Positions 1-8,370 are shown, numbered from the stretch's first letter. The stretch is 27,108 bases of DNA from Clostridia bacterium (GCA_017471125.1 JAFUWR010000215.1:1-27108); one strand, 5' to 3'. Program-made: numbers and translations. Notes: generated from the letters alone by a model not told the origin.

Positions 1-883
<883 letters not shown>

Positions 884-891
<8 letters not shown>

Positions 892-1657
892 GTATTCCTT
901 TGACCCGGTGGCCGCCCGGGAGCGGCTGGTCAAGAAGATCCGTGAATTCACCCAGGCCGCGGGCGTGAGCCGCGTGGTGCTGGGCATATCCGGCGGCAAG
1001 GACTCCACCGTGGCCGCGGCGCTGTGCGCCCGGGCGCTGGGGGCCGCCAACGTGTTCGGCATCATGATGCCCGACGGCGTGCAGAAGGACATCTCCGACA
1101 GCATGCGGGTGTGCCGGTCGGTGGGCATCAATCACCGCATCGTCAACATCAGCGAGATGCACACCTCCCTGCTCAAGGCGGTGGAGGCCGGGTCCAACGG
1201 CGAGATCGCCGACTTCCCGGTGGCCTTCTCCGAGGAGAGCAACGTCAACGTCCCGCCCCGGCTGCGCATGACCACGCTGCGCTACGTGGCCCAGGCCATC
1301 GGCGCGTTCCTCTGCGGCACCGGCAACCTGTCCGAGGCCACCGTGGGCTATTGCACCAAGGACGGCGACACCTCCTGCGACTTCAACCCGCTGGGCACGC
1401 TGACCAGCGTCGAGGTGGTGCAGGTGGGCCTGACCATGGACGAGCTGCCCCGGGAGCTGGTGCAGAAGACCCCCGACGACGGCCTCTCCGGCGTCCCCGA
1501 CGAGGTCAAGCTGGGCATCACCTATCGCCAGATCCACGACTTCCTGCGCCTCGGCTCCTGCGGCGACCCCGAGATGGATGAAAAGATCGCCAGGCGCGAG
1601 AAGGCCAATATGCATAAGCGCAGGCTGCCCACCATACTGGACGCCTGGAAGGATTGA
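884..1657 (+). CDS. nadE: NH3-dependent NAD(+) synthetase
   Basis: 257 residues, the usual length of the ammonia-dependent form; there is no N-terminal glutaminase (nitrilase) domain, so free ammonia is the expected nitrogen donor. It adenylates deamido-NAD and amidates it to NAD. The P-loop-like SGGKDST motif lies near residue 34, and GTGNLSEATVGY is followed by the conserved TKDGD segment around residues 146-165. The ATG lies inside the end of pncB (8-nt overlap), so the two are expected to be one operon that makes NAD from nicotinate. No clear terminator follows, so transcription may continue into the toxin-antitoxin pair that starts 40 bp downstream. Confidence 0.95.
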
Positions 1658-1697
1658 ACCAGAAGGGATTTTTGAACAGGCATAGGAGGTGACGCGC

Positions 1698-1919
1698 ATG
1701 GCGATCCCGGAGGCGATGTTAAAGGATTGGGAGGTGCTGGATCGCGAGGATCAGGAGCAGGCGGCGCAGTTCATCAGCCTGTTGGCCTATCGTCGCCGCC
1801 ACGAACAAGCCCAGCGGGAGCCGCGAAAGACCCACGTGCAGTTCGACGTCTGGAAGGGACAGATCGAGCTGCTGGACAACTTCGACGATCCGCTGCCGGG
1901 ACTGGAGGACTACGTGTGA
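1698..1919 (+). CDS. Putative antitoxin of a VapC-type pair (DUF2281-like)
   Basis: 73 residues. The ATG at 1698 is preferred over an in-frame GTG at 1689 because AGGAGG (1685-1690) sits at correct spacing before the ATG and overlaps the GTG. The protein is short and charged and ends in a DDPLPGLEDYV-type tail, as seen in small antitoxins of the DUF2281 kind encoded directly before PIN-domain toxins. Its stop overlaps the start of the PIN gene by one base, the normal arrangement of type II toxin-antitoxin operons. Inferred role: bind and neutralise the PIN nuclease and autoregulate the operon. No clear DNA-binding fold can be read from the sequence; the assignment rests mainly on context. Confidence 0.72.
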   Translation: MAIPEAMLKDWEVLDREDQEQAAQFISLLAYRRRHEQAQREPRKTHVQFDVWKGQIELLDNFDDPLPGLEDYV

Positions 1920-2308
1920 TGCTGCTGCTGGACACGCACGCGCTGATCTGGATGTTTTCGGACAGCGAAAGGATACCCGTCGAGACGCGAAAAGCCATGA
2001 TGGAGAACGATCTCTGCGTGAGCATAGCCTCGCTGTGGGAGATCGGCATCAAGGCATCGTTGAAGCGGGAGGAAAAGCGGCTAAACATCAACAGGAGCAT
2101 CATTGAGATCGCAGGGATGTGCGAGCAACAGGGCGTCGGCATACTCCCGGTCACCCCGGAAGCCTGTGATGCCGTCAGGACGCTGCCCCATATCCACGAG
2201 GACCCCTTCGACCGCATGATCGTCGCCCAGGCCATGCTTGGCGGCATGACGCTCGTGACCAAGGATGAAAACATATGGAAATACCCCGAGGTCAAAAGGC
2301 TCTGGTAG
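1919..2308 (+). CDS. vapC: PIN-domain ribonuclease toxin, VapC type
   Basis: 129 residues, typical of a single PIN domain. The acidic metal-binding residues are visible: D5 in LLLDTHALIW, E41 in SLWEIGIK, D98 in DPFDRMIVAQA and D116 in VTKDENI. Family members are Mg-dependent ribonucleases that usually cut tRNA or rRNA and are held inactive by the upstream antitoxin. The ATG shares its A with the stop codon of the antitoxin gene, so translation is coupled. The DTHALIW and DPFDR variant belongs to the type II VapC group common in Clostridia and Bacteroidetes. All acidic residues expected for activity are present, so the toxin looks intact. Confidence 0.9.
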   Translation: MLLLDTHALIWMFSDSERIPVETRKAMMENDLCVSIASLWEIGIKASLKREEKRLNINRSIIEIAGMCEQQGVGILPVTPEACDAVRTLPHIHEDPFDRMIVAQAMLGGMTLVTKDENIWKYPEVKRLW

Positions 2309-2319
2309 TTTCCCACATG

Positions 2320-2355
2320 ACGACACCCTCGCGCCGAATGGCACGAGGGTGTCGT
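2320..2355. terminator. Bidirectional hairpin between convergent vapC and the GH127-like gene
   Basis: A perfect 12-bp inverted repeat (2320-2331 with 2344-2355) encloses a further 3-bp GCC/GGC stem and a GAAT loop. It starts 11 bp after vapC and ends 14 bp before the stop codon of the minus-strand gene. A run of six T lies 17 bp beyond on the plus strand, so it is not a textbook terminator, but the position between convergent genes supports the call. Confidence 0.72.
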
Positions 2356-2369
2356 ATCATATATTCACG

Positions 2370-4274
2370 TCATTTTTTCTCCGGCTCCACGGCCCTCCCC
2401 TGGGGGAACTGGGCCACGCGGAGGGCGGTGCCGCCATAGGGCACGAGCTCGATGACCTGGGCCTTGGAGGCGTCGATCTTGGGCACCATGGGGACACTGG
2501 CACAGCTTCCGCCGTCCATGGGCCAATCGACCTCCACGGCCTTGACCAGCACGCTGACGGGCGGTCCGCCGACGCCGAACGCGCCGGGCACCTCGTCGTA
2601 CACGGCCTTCATGGGCTCGTCCCGCACCAGCGCCCAGCTCCAGGTGTCGGTGGTGGACACCTGCCACGCGCCGTCGGGCCGCTGCGCCCAGTCCTCGTTG
2701 GGCTGCCAGGCCATCAGCAGCGGGCCCAGCTCCACGGCCCCGGACTGGTGGTACCACTTGGTCACCCGCGGCACCGTGGGCAGCTCCAGCCGCACCACAT
2801 CGCCGGTGCGCCAGCGGCGGCGGACGCAGGTGGTCTCGCCGGAGCGCACCTGCATGATCTCGCCGTCGGGCAGGAAGATCATCGGCTGCCGCGCCCAGAA
2901 GGGCACCCTCAGGTAGATGGGGAACTCGCAGGGCTGCTTGACGGAGACCTCGATCTCCGCCGACTGGCTGAACGGATAGCCGCCGGACACCTTCACCCGC
3001 ACGGGCACGCTGCCCACGGTGGCGCGGACGGTGCAGGGCGCGTAGCTGATGGCCTGCAATCCGCCGTCGGCGGTCATGTACCACTGGGACGCCACGAACC
3101 CCGGCCAGCCCTGCTGCACGTCGGCGGGATAGTCCGGCGCGTAGGGCTCGGAGCCGTAGAGGTTGGCGGTCTCGGAGTCGTTGTACCAGCGGCGCGGCGC
3201 CTCGGACACCTTCACCTGGTTCACCTGCTGGCAGACCTGGCACCCCTTCATGTCCGGGGTGAAGGCCGCGGGCAGGGCGTTGTAGGCGACCTTTTCGAGG
3301 ATGTCGGCGTATTCCGGGGCGAAGTCGCCCAGGCCGATCAGCGTCTCCAGGCTCTGCATCAGCGCCGTCACCGCGCCGGTCTCCACGCCCTGGGTGGGGC
3401 TGTTGCCGTTCAGGTGCTCGTCGCAGGTGAACAGGCCGTTGGCGAGGCCGTGGTGCCGGGTCAGCTTCTCCCAGCCGAAGCGGAAGCCGCCCTGCTCCTT
3501 GAAGCCGGACTTGATGAGGTTGATGACGCCCGGGGCTTTGAGCCCCATCGCCACGTTGACGCCGTGGGACAGGTGGTACTGGGTGCGGAAATAGGGGCGC
3601 TTCTCCCCCTCCAGCGGCTCGTTGCGCTCCTCCTCCAACGCCTCCCGCAGCCGGCCCCACTTGAGGGACTTGCTCATGGGCACGGTGTTGGCGAAGGTGT
3701 GGAAGTAGTTCGGCCAGTCCAGCGTCTGGTTCCGAAGCTTCCTGCACAGCTCCAGCAGGTGCTTCTGCCCGGTCAGGTCGTAAAGCCACAGCGCCAGCTC
3801 CATGTTCTCCGCGCCGCGGGCCACCGACCAGTCCCGAAGCGGGCGGTCGGACAGGTTGAGGTACTGGTACTTGAAGAACTTGTCCATCAGCACCAGCACG
3901 CGCTTGTCCCCGGTGGCGGTGAAGTACTGCCGGAGCGCCTTCATGGCGGCCACCAGCGGCCAGTAGTCCCCGTCGTCCTCGTCGCCGAACCAGCCGTCCT
4001 CCCGCTGGCTGTCGATCAGGCGCTCCATGCGCTCGACCGCCAGCGCCTTGAGCGCCGCGTCGTCCAGCGTCCACGCCAGCAGCACCAGCCCCTCCAGTCG
4101 GCAGAGGGTGGCGGGCTTCATGTCGTCCGGCCACAGGTCGTCCAGCCGGCCCTTGGCGGCCTCGGCCTGGGTGTTGAGCTGCTCGGACAGCCAACCCTCC
4201 GGGCGGATCGACCCCAGCGGCAGCGGGGCAAGGGCGTTCGGCGTCAGCGGCGCGCGGTTGAAGATGGGTTTCAT
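2370..4274 (-). CDS. GH127-like (DUF1680) protein, apparently lacking the catalytic cysteines
   Basis: 634 residues, the usual length for the beta-L-arabinofuranosidase family. Family blocks are visible: REDGWFGDEDDGDYWPL near 91, DEHLNGNSPTQGVETG at 285-300, QQVNQVKVSE at 349-358, QQGWPGF at 387-393, SYAPCTV at 410-416, and a C-terminal beta-sandwich (VPFWARQP). In characterised GH127 enzymes a cysteine cluster (E-x-C plus a Cys-Cys pair) holds zinc and supplies the nucleophile. By my recalled alignment, E286 and E298 are kept, but the E-x-C cysteine is G300 and the Cys-Cys pair before QGWP is D381-Y382; a CxxC appears at 345-348 instead. No signal peptide, so cytoplasmic. The start is supported by GAGG 8-9 nt upstream. 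It lies 17 bp behind the methyltransferase gene and is probably co-transcribed with it. Activity is uncertain. Confidence 0.85.
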   Translation of the reverse strand: MKPIFNRAPLTPNALAPLPLGSIRPEGWLSEQLNTQAEAAKGRLDDLWPDDMKPATLCRLEGLVLLAWTLDDAALKALAVERMERLIDSQREDGWFGDEDDGDYWPLVAAMKALRQYFTATGDKRVLVLMDKFFKYQYLNLSDRPLRDWSVARGAENMELALWLYDLTGQKHLLELCRKLRNQTLDWPNYFHTFANTVPMSKSLKWGRLREALEEERNEPLEGEKRPYFRTQYHLSHGVNVAMGLKAPGVINLIKSGFKEQGGFRFGWEKLTRHHGLANGLFTCDEHLNGNSPTQGVETGAVTALMQSLETLIGLGDFAPEYADILEKVAYNALPAAFTPDMKGCQVCQQVNQVKVSEAPRRWYNDSETANLYGSEPYAPDYPADVQQGWPGFVASQWYMTADGGLQAISYAPCTVRATVGSVPVRVKVSGGYPFSQSAEIEVSVKQPCEFPIYLRVPFWARQPMIFLPDGEIMQVRSGETTCVRRRWRTGDVVRLELPTVPRVTKWYHQSGAVELGPLLMAWQPNEDWAQRPDGAWQVSTTDTWSWALVRDEPMKAVYDEVPGAFGVGGPPVSVLVKAVEVDWPMDGGSCASVPMVPKIDASKAQVIELVPYGGTALRVAQFPQGRAVEPEKK

Positions 4275-4291
4275 AAGTTTTTCCTCAATTC

Positions 4292-5407
4292 CTACTCAAA
4301 AATCCTGTATTCGCACTCGATCCGGCCGTTGTAGTACCGGCGGCGGCGGGTAGCGCGTCGGCCGTACTCCCGCTCAAAGCCCATGTCGGCGGAGAAGGCG
4401 CACAGCTTCCAGCCGGGATGCCGCCTTTGCAGCGCGCCCAACTGCTTGGCCACGGCGTGGGCGGCGCGGATGTTGTCCAATCGCTCGCCGTAGGGGGGAT
4501 TGGCCACGAACACGCCCGGCTCGCCGGGGACGTTCACGTCGCGCATGTCCATGACCGACAGCTCGATGCGGCCCGCCAGCCCCGCCTGCTTCAGGTGGCG
4601 TCGGGCCAGCTCGATGGCCTCCGGGTCGATGTCGCTGCCCGCGATGCGGATGGCCCGCTTGGAGCCCTCCTCATATTTCAGCCGCGCCTCGCGCCTTATG
4701 GCGTTCAAGTCGTCGATGGGCACGACGGGCCACGCCTCCATCGCGAACTTGCGGGTCAGCCCCGGCGCGCGGCCCAGGGCGATGAACGCCGCCTCGATCA
4801 GCAGCGTGCCCGTGCCGCAGCAGGGGTCGTACAGCGGCTGCCAGGGGTGCCACCCGCTCTGCAGGATCAGCGCCGCGGCCAGGGTCTCCCGCAGCGGCGC
4901 CTCGCCGTTCCAGGTGCGGTAGCCCCGCTTGGACAGCGGCTCGCCCGAGGCGTCCACCGCCACGGTGACCACGTCGTTGCGGATGGAGATGTCCACCTGG
5001 AAGGTCACGCCCGTCTCCGGGAACCAGTCGAGGCCGTAGGTCTGCTTCATGCGCTCCACCATCGCCCGCTTGCCGATCTTCTGCACGTCCGACGGGCTCA
5101 TGAGCTGGGACTTCACGCACTTGGCCCGGATGGGAAACGCGCCGTCCGCGGGCAGCAGCTTCTCCCATTCGATGGCCTTCACGCCCTGGAACAGCTCCTC
5201 GTAGGTCCGGGCCTCGAACTGGGACATCACCAGCAGCACGCGGTCGCAGGTGCGCAGCCACAGGCTGGCCCTGAAGGCGTCCGCGAAGTCGCCCTCGAAC
5301 ATCGCGCCGCCCACGTCCATCACCTTCACGTCCCTCATGCCCAGGTGCTTCAGGTCCCGCCCGGTCATGCCCTCCATGCCGAAGGCCGCGCTTGCTATCC
5401 ATCTCAT
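4292..5407 (-). CDS. THUMP-domain class I SAM-dependent RNA methyltransferase (RlmL/YpsC-like)
   Basis: 371 residues, matching the single-methyltransferase form found in Firmicutes (B. subtilis YpsC type) rather than the fused enterobacterial RlmKL. An N-terminal RNA-binding THUMP region (about residues 45-155) is followed by a Rossmann methyltransferase with motif I DPCCGTGT near 193 and the catalytic NPPYGERL motif near 301, which marks N2-guanine or N6-adenine methylation of nucleic acid. The expected substrate is 23S rRNA, in the cytoplasm. The GH127-like gene follows after 17 bp with its own ribosome site, probably as read-through without functional linkage. The start is supported by an AAGGAAG-like site, though its spacing of about 13 nt is long. 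Confidence 0.9.
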   Translation of the reverse strand: MRWIASAAFGMEGMTGRDLKHLGMRDVKVMDVGGAMFEGDFADAFRASLWLRTCDRVLLVMSQFEARTYEELFQGVKAIEWEKLLPADGAFPIRAKCVKSQLMSPSDVQKIGKRAMVERMKQTYGLDWFPETGVTFQVDISIRNDVVTVAVDASGEPLSKRGYRTWNGEAPLRETLAAALILQSGWHPWQPLYDPCCGTGTLLIEAAFIALGRAPGLTRKFAMEAWPVVPIDDLNAIRREARLKYEEGSKRAIRIAGSDIDPEAIELARRHLKQAGLAGRIELSVMDMRDVNVPGEPGVFVANPPYGERLDNIRAAHAVAKQLGALQRRHPGWKLCAFSADMGFEREYGRRATRRRRYYNGRIECEYRIFE

Positions 5408-5442
5408 ACTCGCTTGTTTCTTCCTTTGGAGGTTTATTATAG

Positions 5443-5582
5443 TGTGGAGTTTGGAGAGTGGAGAGTGGAGTTGCGGTTCAGATCCTGACGGATCTGTTTT
5501 GATAAAAATCGGAGAACGGCGAAGCGCCTGTTCATCTCCACTCTCAACTCTTCACTCTCAACTCTTTGGTCCTCACTCTCCG
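5443..5582. repeat. Degenerate GAGAGTGGAG / CTCCACTCTC inverted-repeat segment
   Basis: The left arm (about 5443-5472) repeats GGAGAGT/GGAGT units in tandem. The right arm (about 5533-5582) repeats the complement, CTCCACTCTCAACTC and CACTCTCAACTC. Between them lies a separate perfect 7-bp hairpin, CAGATCC-TGAC-GGATCTG (5479-5496), followed by TTTT on the plus strand. The right arm runs into the 3' end of the sigma gene, whose last codons and stop are made of the same GGAGAGTGA unit. The arrangement resembles a small non-autonomous (MITE- or REP-like) element. No coding capacity is apparent. Confidence 0.6.
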
Positions 5583-6313
5583 ACCAATGATCTCATCTCC
5601 GAAAGCGCCTGCCGCTCCTCCCGGGACACGGTCATCTGGGACACGCCCAGGCGCTCGGCGGCCTCCCGCTGGGAGAGGTTATCGAAGTACCGCAGGCGGA
5701 TGATCTCCCGCCGCCGCTCGGAGAGGCCGTCCATCGCCCGCCGCAGGGCGTCCATGCGCTCGAAGTCGGAGTAGCCCCGCTCCTCGATGCCCAGGAACCT
5801 GTCCAGCGACGCGGCGTCCTCCACGGGCGCGTCCATAGACACCAGGGTCAGGCTGGCCGCCTCCATCGCCTCCAGCACGTGCTCCTCGCTCACGCCCAGC
5901 GCCTCGGCCAGCTCGTCGGCCCTCGGCATGCGGCCCAGCGCCTGGGACAGCCGGTCGCGCTCGCGCTCCAGCTCCCGGGCCAGCTGTATGCCCCGCCGGG
6001 GCACCCGCAGCGCCCGCACCCGGTCGCGGAAGTAGTTCTTCACCTCGCCCACCATGTTCGGCGTGGCGAAGCTGGCGAACTTCACGCCCCGGGCGGGGTC
6101 GTAGCGCTCCACGGCCCGCACCAGGGCCAGCGCGGCCACCTGGTACAGGTCGTCGTGGTCCGCGCCACGGCCGGAGAACTTTCGGGCGATGATCTCGGCG
6201 ATGTACAGGTGGGCCTCGACGATCCGGTCCCGCAGCGCCGTGGTGGGCCGCGCCGCGTATTCGGCGATCAGGCCGTCCAGCGCGTCGGGCGGTATCCGCG
6301 ATGTGCTCGCCAT
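5573..6313 (-). CDS. RNA polymerase sigma factor, SigB/SigF/SigG family
   Basis: 246 residues, the full length for a group 3 sigma-70 factor. Region 2 spans about residues 40-100, with the core-binding DDLYQVA block and the GVKFASFATPNMVGEVKNYFRD promoter-melting helix. Region 3 follows (LGRMPRADELAEALGVSEE), and region 4 ends the protein with the helix-turn-helix LSQREAAERLGVSQMTVSREE. An RsbW-like kinase gene lies 13 bp upstream in the same operon, as in sigB and spoIIA operons, so activity is probably set by partner binding. No anti-anti-sigma (SpoIIAA/RsbV) gene is present in the pair. Whether this serves general stress or sporulation cannot be decided from sequence alone. Confidence 0.92.
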   Translation of the reverse strand: MASTSRIPPDALDGLIAEYAARPTTALRDRIVEAHLYIAEIIARKFSGRGADHDDLYQVAALALVRAVERYDPARGVKFASFATPNMVGEVKNYFRDRVRALRVPRRGIQLARELERERDRLSQALGRMPRADELAEALGVSEEHVLEAMEAASLTLVSMDAPVEDAASLDRFLGIEERGYSDFERMDALRRAMDGLSERRREIIRLRYFDNLSQREAAERLGVSQMTVSREERQALSEMRSLVGE

Positions 6314-6326
6314 CCGGGATCCCCCC

Positions 6327-6725
6327 TCACTCCGCCAGCGCGGCGCGCACCGAGACCCCGGCGATGAAGCCGTCCCGGACGTCGAACTCGGCCTCGTCCG
6401 CCAGCGCCAGCAGGATGCAGCGCATGACCTCGAGCTGGTCGTCGGTCACGTCGCCGGTCTCCGCCGCCGCGCCGACGGCCTCGGCCCGTACGCCCAGCCC
6501 CGCGTCGTCCACCGAGAAGCGCAGCCGCAACCGACGGGGCGGGTGGATCTGGTCCATCAGGCAGCCGCAGGCTTCCTCCACGGCCATCTTGATCTCGTCC
6601 ATGCGGTCCACCGTGACCCCCGCCCGGGCGATCACCCCCGCCGCCGTCAGCCGGATCACCAGCATCAGGTTCGGGTCCGCCGGCAGGCACAGCTCGATCG
6701 GTTCGCCAGGACTGACTTTGACCAT
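6327..6725 (-). CDS. RsbW/SpoIIAB-like anti-sigma factor (GHKL ATPase fold, degenerate)
   Basis: 132 residues, the usual size for an RsbW-type HATPase. The N-box helix is visible as DEIKMAVEEACGCLMDQI at residues 43-60, and a partial G1 box as DDAGLG near residue 75. In active RsbW and SpoIIAB the N-box carries an Asn that coordinates Mg-ATP (EACTN); here that position is C55. The protein may therefore bind the sigma factor with weak or altered ATP use. It is expected to hold the downstream sigma factor inactive. GGAGG lies 8-9 nt before the ATG at 6725, and a consensus promoter stands upstream. It is the first gene of a two-gene operon. Confidence 0.82.
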   Translation of the reverse strand: MVKVSPGEPIELCLPADPNLMLVIRLTAAGVIARAGVTVDRMDEIKMAVEEACGCLMDQIHPPRRLRLRFSVDDAGLGVRAEAVGAAAETGDVTDDQLEVMRCILLALADEAEFDVRDGFIAGVSVRAALAE

Positions 6726-6757
6726 GGAGCATCCCTCCGCCCATTATTCCAAGAGTA

Positions 6758-6786
6758 ATTATAAATGAAAGCTCAGCTTTCTTCAA
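6758..6786 (-). promoter_or_regulatory. Promoter of the anti-sigma/sigma operon
   Basis: Reading the minus strand, TTGAAG (6781-6786) and a perfect TATAAT (6758-6763) are separated by exactly 17 bp, 32 bp upstream of the anti-sigma start codon. This is a housekeeping sigma-A type promoter, so basal transcription should not depend on the operon's own sigma factor. Confidence 0.8.
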
Positions 6787-6838
6787 GGGGCGAAAGGCCG
6801 CAAAGGGGGAGGTTTCAAAATTTAACCGTGCGGGCCGT

Positions 6839-6855
6839 TTTGTCCCGGGGACAAA
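6839..6855. promoter_or_regulatory. Perfect 17-bp palindrome, operator-like
   Basis: TTTGTCCC and GGGACAAA are perfect inverted arms around a single G. It sits between the divergent sigma-operon promoter and the left boundary of the integrated element, in GC-rich host-type sequence. Before insertion it would have stood just upstream of the rubredoxin promoter. It is too short for a terminator and lacks a T-run; a dimeric regulator site is the simplest reading. No binder can be named. Confidence 0.5.
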
Positions 6856-6886
6856 TTATTTCTGAAAACCCATTGTCAAGCGGCGC

Positions 6887-6898
6887 AAAATAAGGTAT
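6887..6898 (+). repeat. Left attachment-site candidate (direct repeat copy 1)
   Basis: AAAATAAGGTAT is repeated exactly at 12215-12226. This copy lies 150 bp beyond the 3' end of the integrase gene, where a tyrosine recombinase attachment site is normally found. GC-rich host sequence lies to its left and AT-rich element sequence to its right. The flank at 6873-6886 also resembles the flank of the right copy (about 9 of 14 bases). Confidence 0.6.
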
Positions 6899-6981
6899 TT
6901 TACACTTCTTCTTTTGAAAACGCCTGAAAACACAGGCGATTCAAGCATTTCTCATACATTCCCAGCACAAAAACGGGCACA

Positions 6982-7001
6982 AAAAGCAACGGAAAATCAA
7001 C
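6982..7001 (+). promoter_or_regulatory. Left pair of integrase arm-type site candidates
   Basis: AAAAGCAAC (6982-6990) and AAAATCAAC (6993-7001) begin 11 bp apart, one helical turn, 84-95 bp inside the left repeat. The same motif pair with the same 11-bp spacing is found near the right end. This is the pattern of arm sites bound by the N-terminal domain of tyrosine integrases. Confidence 0.5.
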
Positions 7002-7013
7002 AGGGGCAAAATA

Positions 7014-7037
7014 AACCACCTGGTACATCAGGTGGTT
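7014..7037 (-). terminator. Rho-independent terminator after the integrase gene
   Basis: On the minus strand AACCACCTG pairs perfectly with CAGGTGGTT across a 6-nt loop, followed by TTATTTTG. It begins 11 bp after the integrase stop codon and closes the leftward operon of the element. Confidence 0.82.
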
Positions 7038-7047
7038 GGTGGTGGGG

Positions 7048-8310
7048 TTACAACTTTCCGATCACGTCGCCGAGGGTCGATGCGATTCGCTTTTGTGCAT
7101 CCCCGGTCGAATGGCTGTATACGTCCATAGTGATTCCCACAGAGGAATGACCTGCCCTCTTTGATACGCTGGTCACATCTGCGCCGTTGAGCAGGGCCAG
7201 TGAGATGGACGTGTGTCTGAAGGTGTGCGGATGGAGACTCGGATAGCCAATCCGCTTTCCGAATTGCCTGATTCGTTTGGTGATTGTGTTCGGGTTAATA
7301 GGTTCGGGGCCGATGTCGTGGGTGAAGGTGAAGTCGATTTTCCATCCGTTTTTTAGGAAGAGTGCAGCCTGTTCCCGCCTCCACCGGGTCAGTACGGAGA
7401 GCGTCGCATGTGACAGATATATTTCTCTGCCTTGGCCACTCTTGGGGGTCGAGAGGTAGGTGCCCAGTTCAGCAGTGTATTGGACGTTCCGAGAGATTTT
7501 TACCAACCCCGTCTCAAAGTCGATGTCCGACCATTTCAGACCGGCCAGCTCTCCGCGCCGCATACCGCTGTCCAATGCCAGCACGATCAGGCAGTATATA
7601 TTCAGCGGTTCCTCGGCAGCACGTTTGAGTATCTCTTGTACCTGTGCTTCATTTAGGGCCTTGTCGGTTCCCTGCTTCGCCTGTACGTCTTTGGATTGCT
7701 TCGGGCGCTTTACCCGGTTCATGGGATTGGACGATATGGCATCGGCTTCGAGTGCGTGTTGGAAGAACGCATGTAGCGTAGCATAATGCCACTTGCACGT
7801 CTGGATGGAGAATGGCGTGTTTCGCGCCGAAATGCCATTGGTTTGCAGGGAGGTCATGTATTCGCGTAGGGCCGGATATTCTATGTTCTCCAACTTCATA
7901 TCGCCGAATACGCGGGCAGCGCGTTCGAGGGTTTTCCGATAGTTGTACACAGTTCCGGCTCCGTGGTCGATGGTGAGTTCCTCCAGATACCGCGCCATGT
8001 ACCGGTTGAAGGTGGGCTTACGCTCGGCTTCCCGTCTCGCAGCCTCTGCGGCCTCCTGGTCGGCTTGCGCCTTGGCTCTGATTTCTTCCTTGGTAAGCAC
8101 TTCGCCGCGCCGACAGGCGGCTTCAAATTCGCCCGTGACTTTCTGCAAATCGCGTTCAATGGCCTTGTTGCTCCATCCTGTGGGTGGTGTGTATGTCGTA
8201 GTGTAGGGTGTCAGTTGCTTTCCCGTCAGCGGGTCACGCCCACGACTGACCCTAATCTGGTATGAAATGATGTTGCCCGCTTTGTCCTTTCGTGGTGAGA
8301 TGCTTGCCAT
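7048..8310 (-). CDS. int: Tyrosine recombinase / integrase
   Basis: 420 residues, full length for an integrative-element integrase. The N-terminal arm-binding region (about 1-60) is followed by a charged helical linker (60-98), a core-binding SAM-like domain (about 100-195) and the catalytic domain (about 215-415). The catalytic set is complete: R251 in GMRRGEL, K290 in TPKSGQGRE, H362 and R365 in PHTFRHT, H388 in AGHSSVG, and the nucleophile Y398 in DVYSHS. It should cut and rejoin DNA at the 12-bp repeat. GGAGG lies 9 nt before the ATG. It is the last gene of a leftward operon and is followed by a terminator. A stem-loop lies just upstream of its ribosome site. Its codon use is less GC-rich than that of the host genes. 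Confidence 0.95.
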   Translation of the reverse strand: MASISPRKDKAGNIISYQIRVSRGRDPLTGKQLTPYTTTYTPPTGWSNKAIERDLQKVTGEFEAACRRGEVLTKEEIRAKAQADQEAAEAARREAERKPTFNRYMARYLEELTIDHGAGTVYNYRKTLERAARVFGDMKLENIEYPALREYMTSLQTNGISARNTPFSIQTCKWHYATLHAFFQHALEADAISSNPMNRVKRPKQSKDVQAKQGTDKALNEAQVQEILKRAAEEPLNIYCLIVLALDSGMRRGELAGLKWSDIDFETGLVKISRNVQYTAELGTYLSTPKSGQGREIYLSHATLSVLTRWRREQAALFLKNGWKIDFTFTHDIGPEPINPNTITKRIRQFGKRIGYPSLHPHTFRHTSISLALLNGADVTSVSKRAGHSSVGITMDVYSHSTGDAQKRIASTLGDVIGKL

Positions 8311-8335
8311 TTTTCTTTCCTCCCTGTGTGAATAT

Positions 8336-8358
8336 GGCAGGGAACCTGATTCCCTGCC
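8336..8358 (-). promoter_or_regulatory. Stem-loop upstream of the integrase ribosome-binding site
   Basis: A perfect 9-bp stem (8336-8344 with 8350-8358) with a 5-nt loop lies between an upstream gene's stop (8371) and the integrase ribosome site. There is no T-run, so it is not a simple terminator. The promoter-distal arm (minus strand TCCCTG) could instead pair with CAGGGA of the integrase Shine-Dalgarno region, giving two mutually exclusive structures. A role in limiting integrase translation is inference. Confidence 0.45.
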
Positions 8359-8370
8359 ACGTGTACGTCC

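Noticed and set aside
2265..4334. A 689-codon plus-strand frame antisense to the GH127-like gene
   Set aside because: Shadow frame; the opposite strand has recognisable GH127 blocks and a ribosome site.
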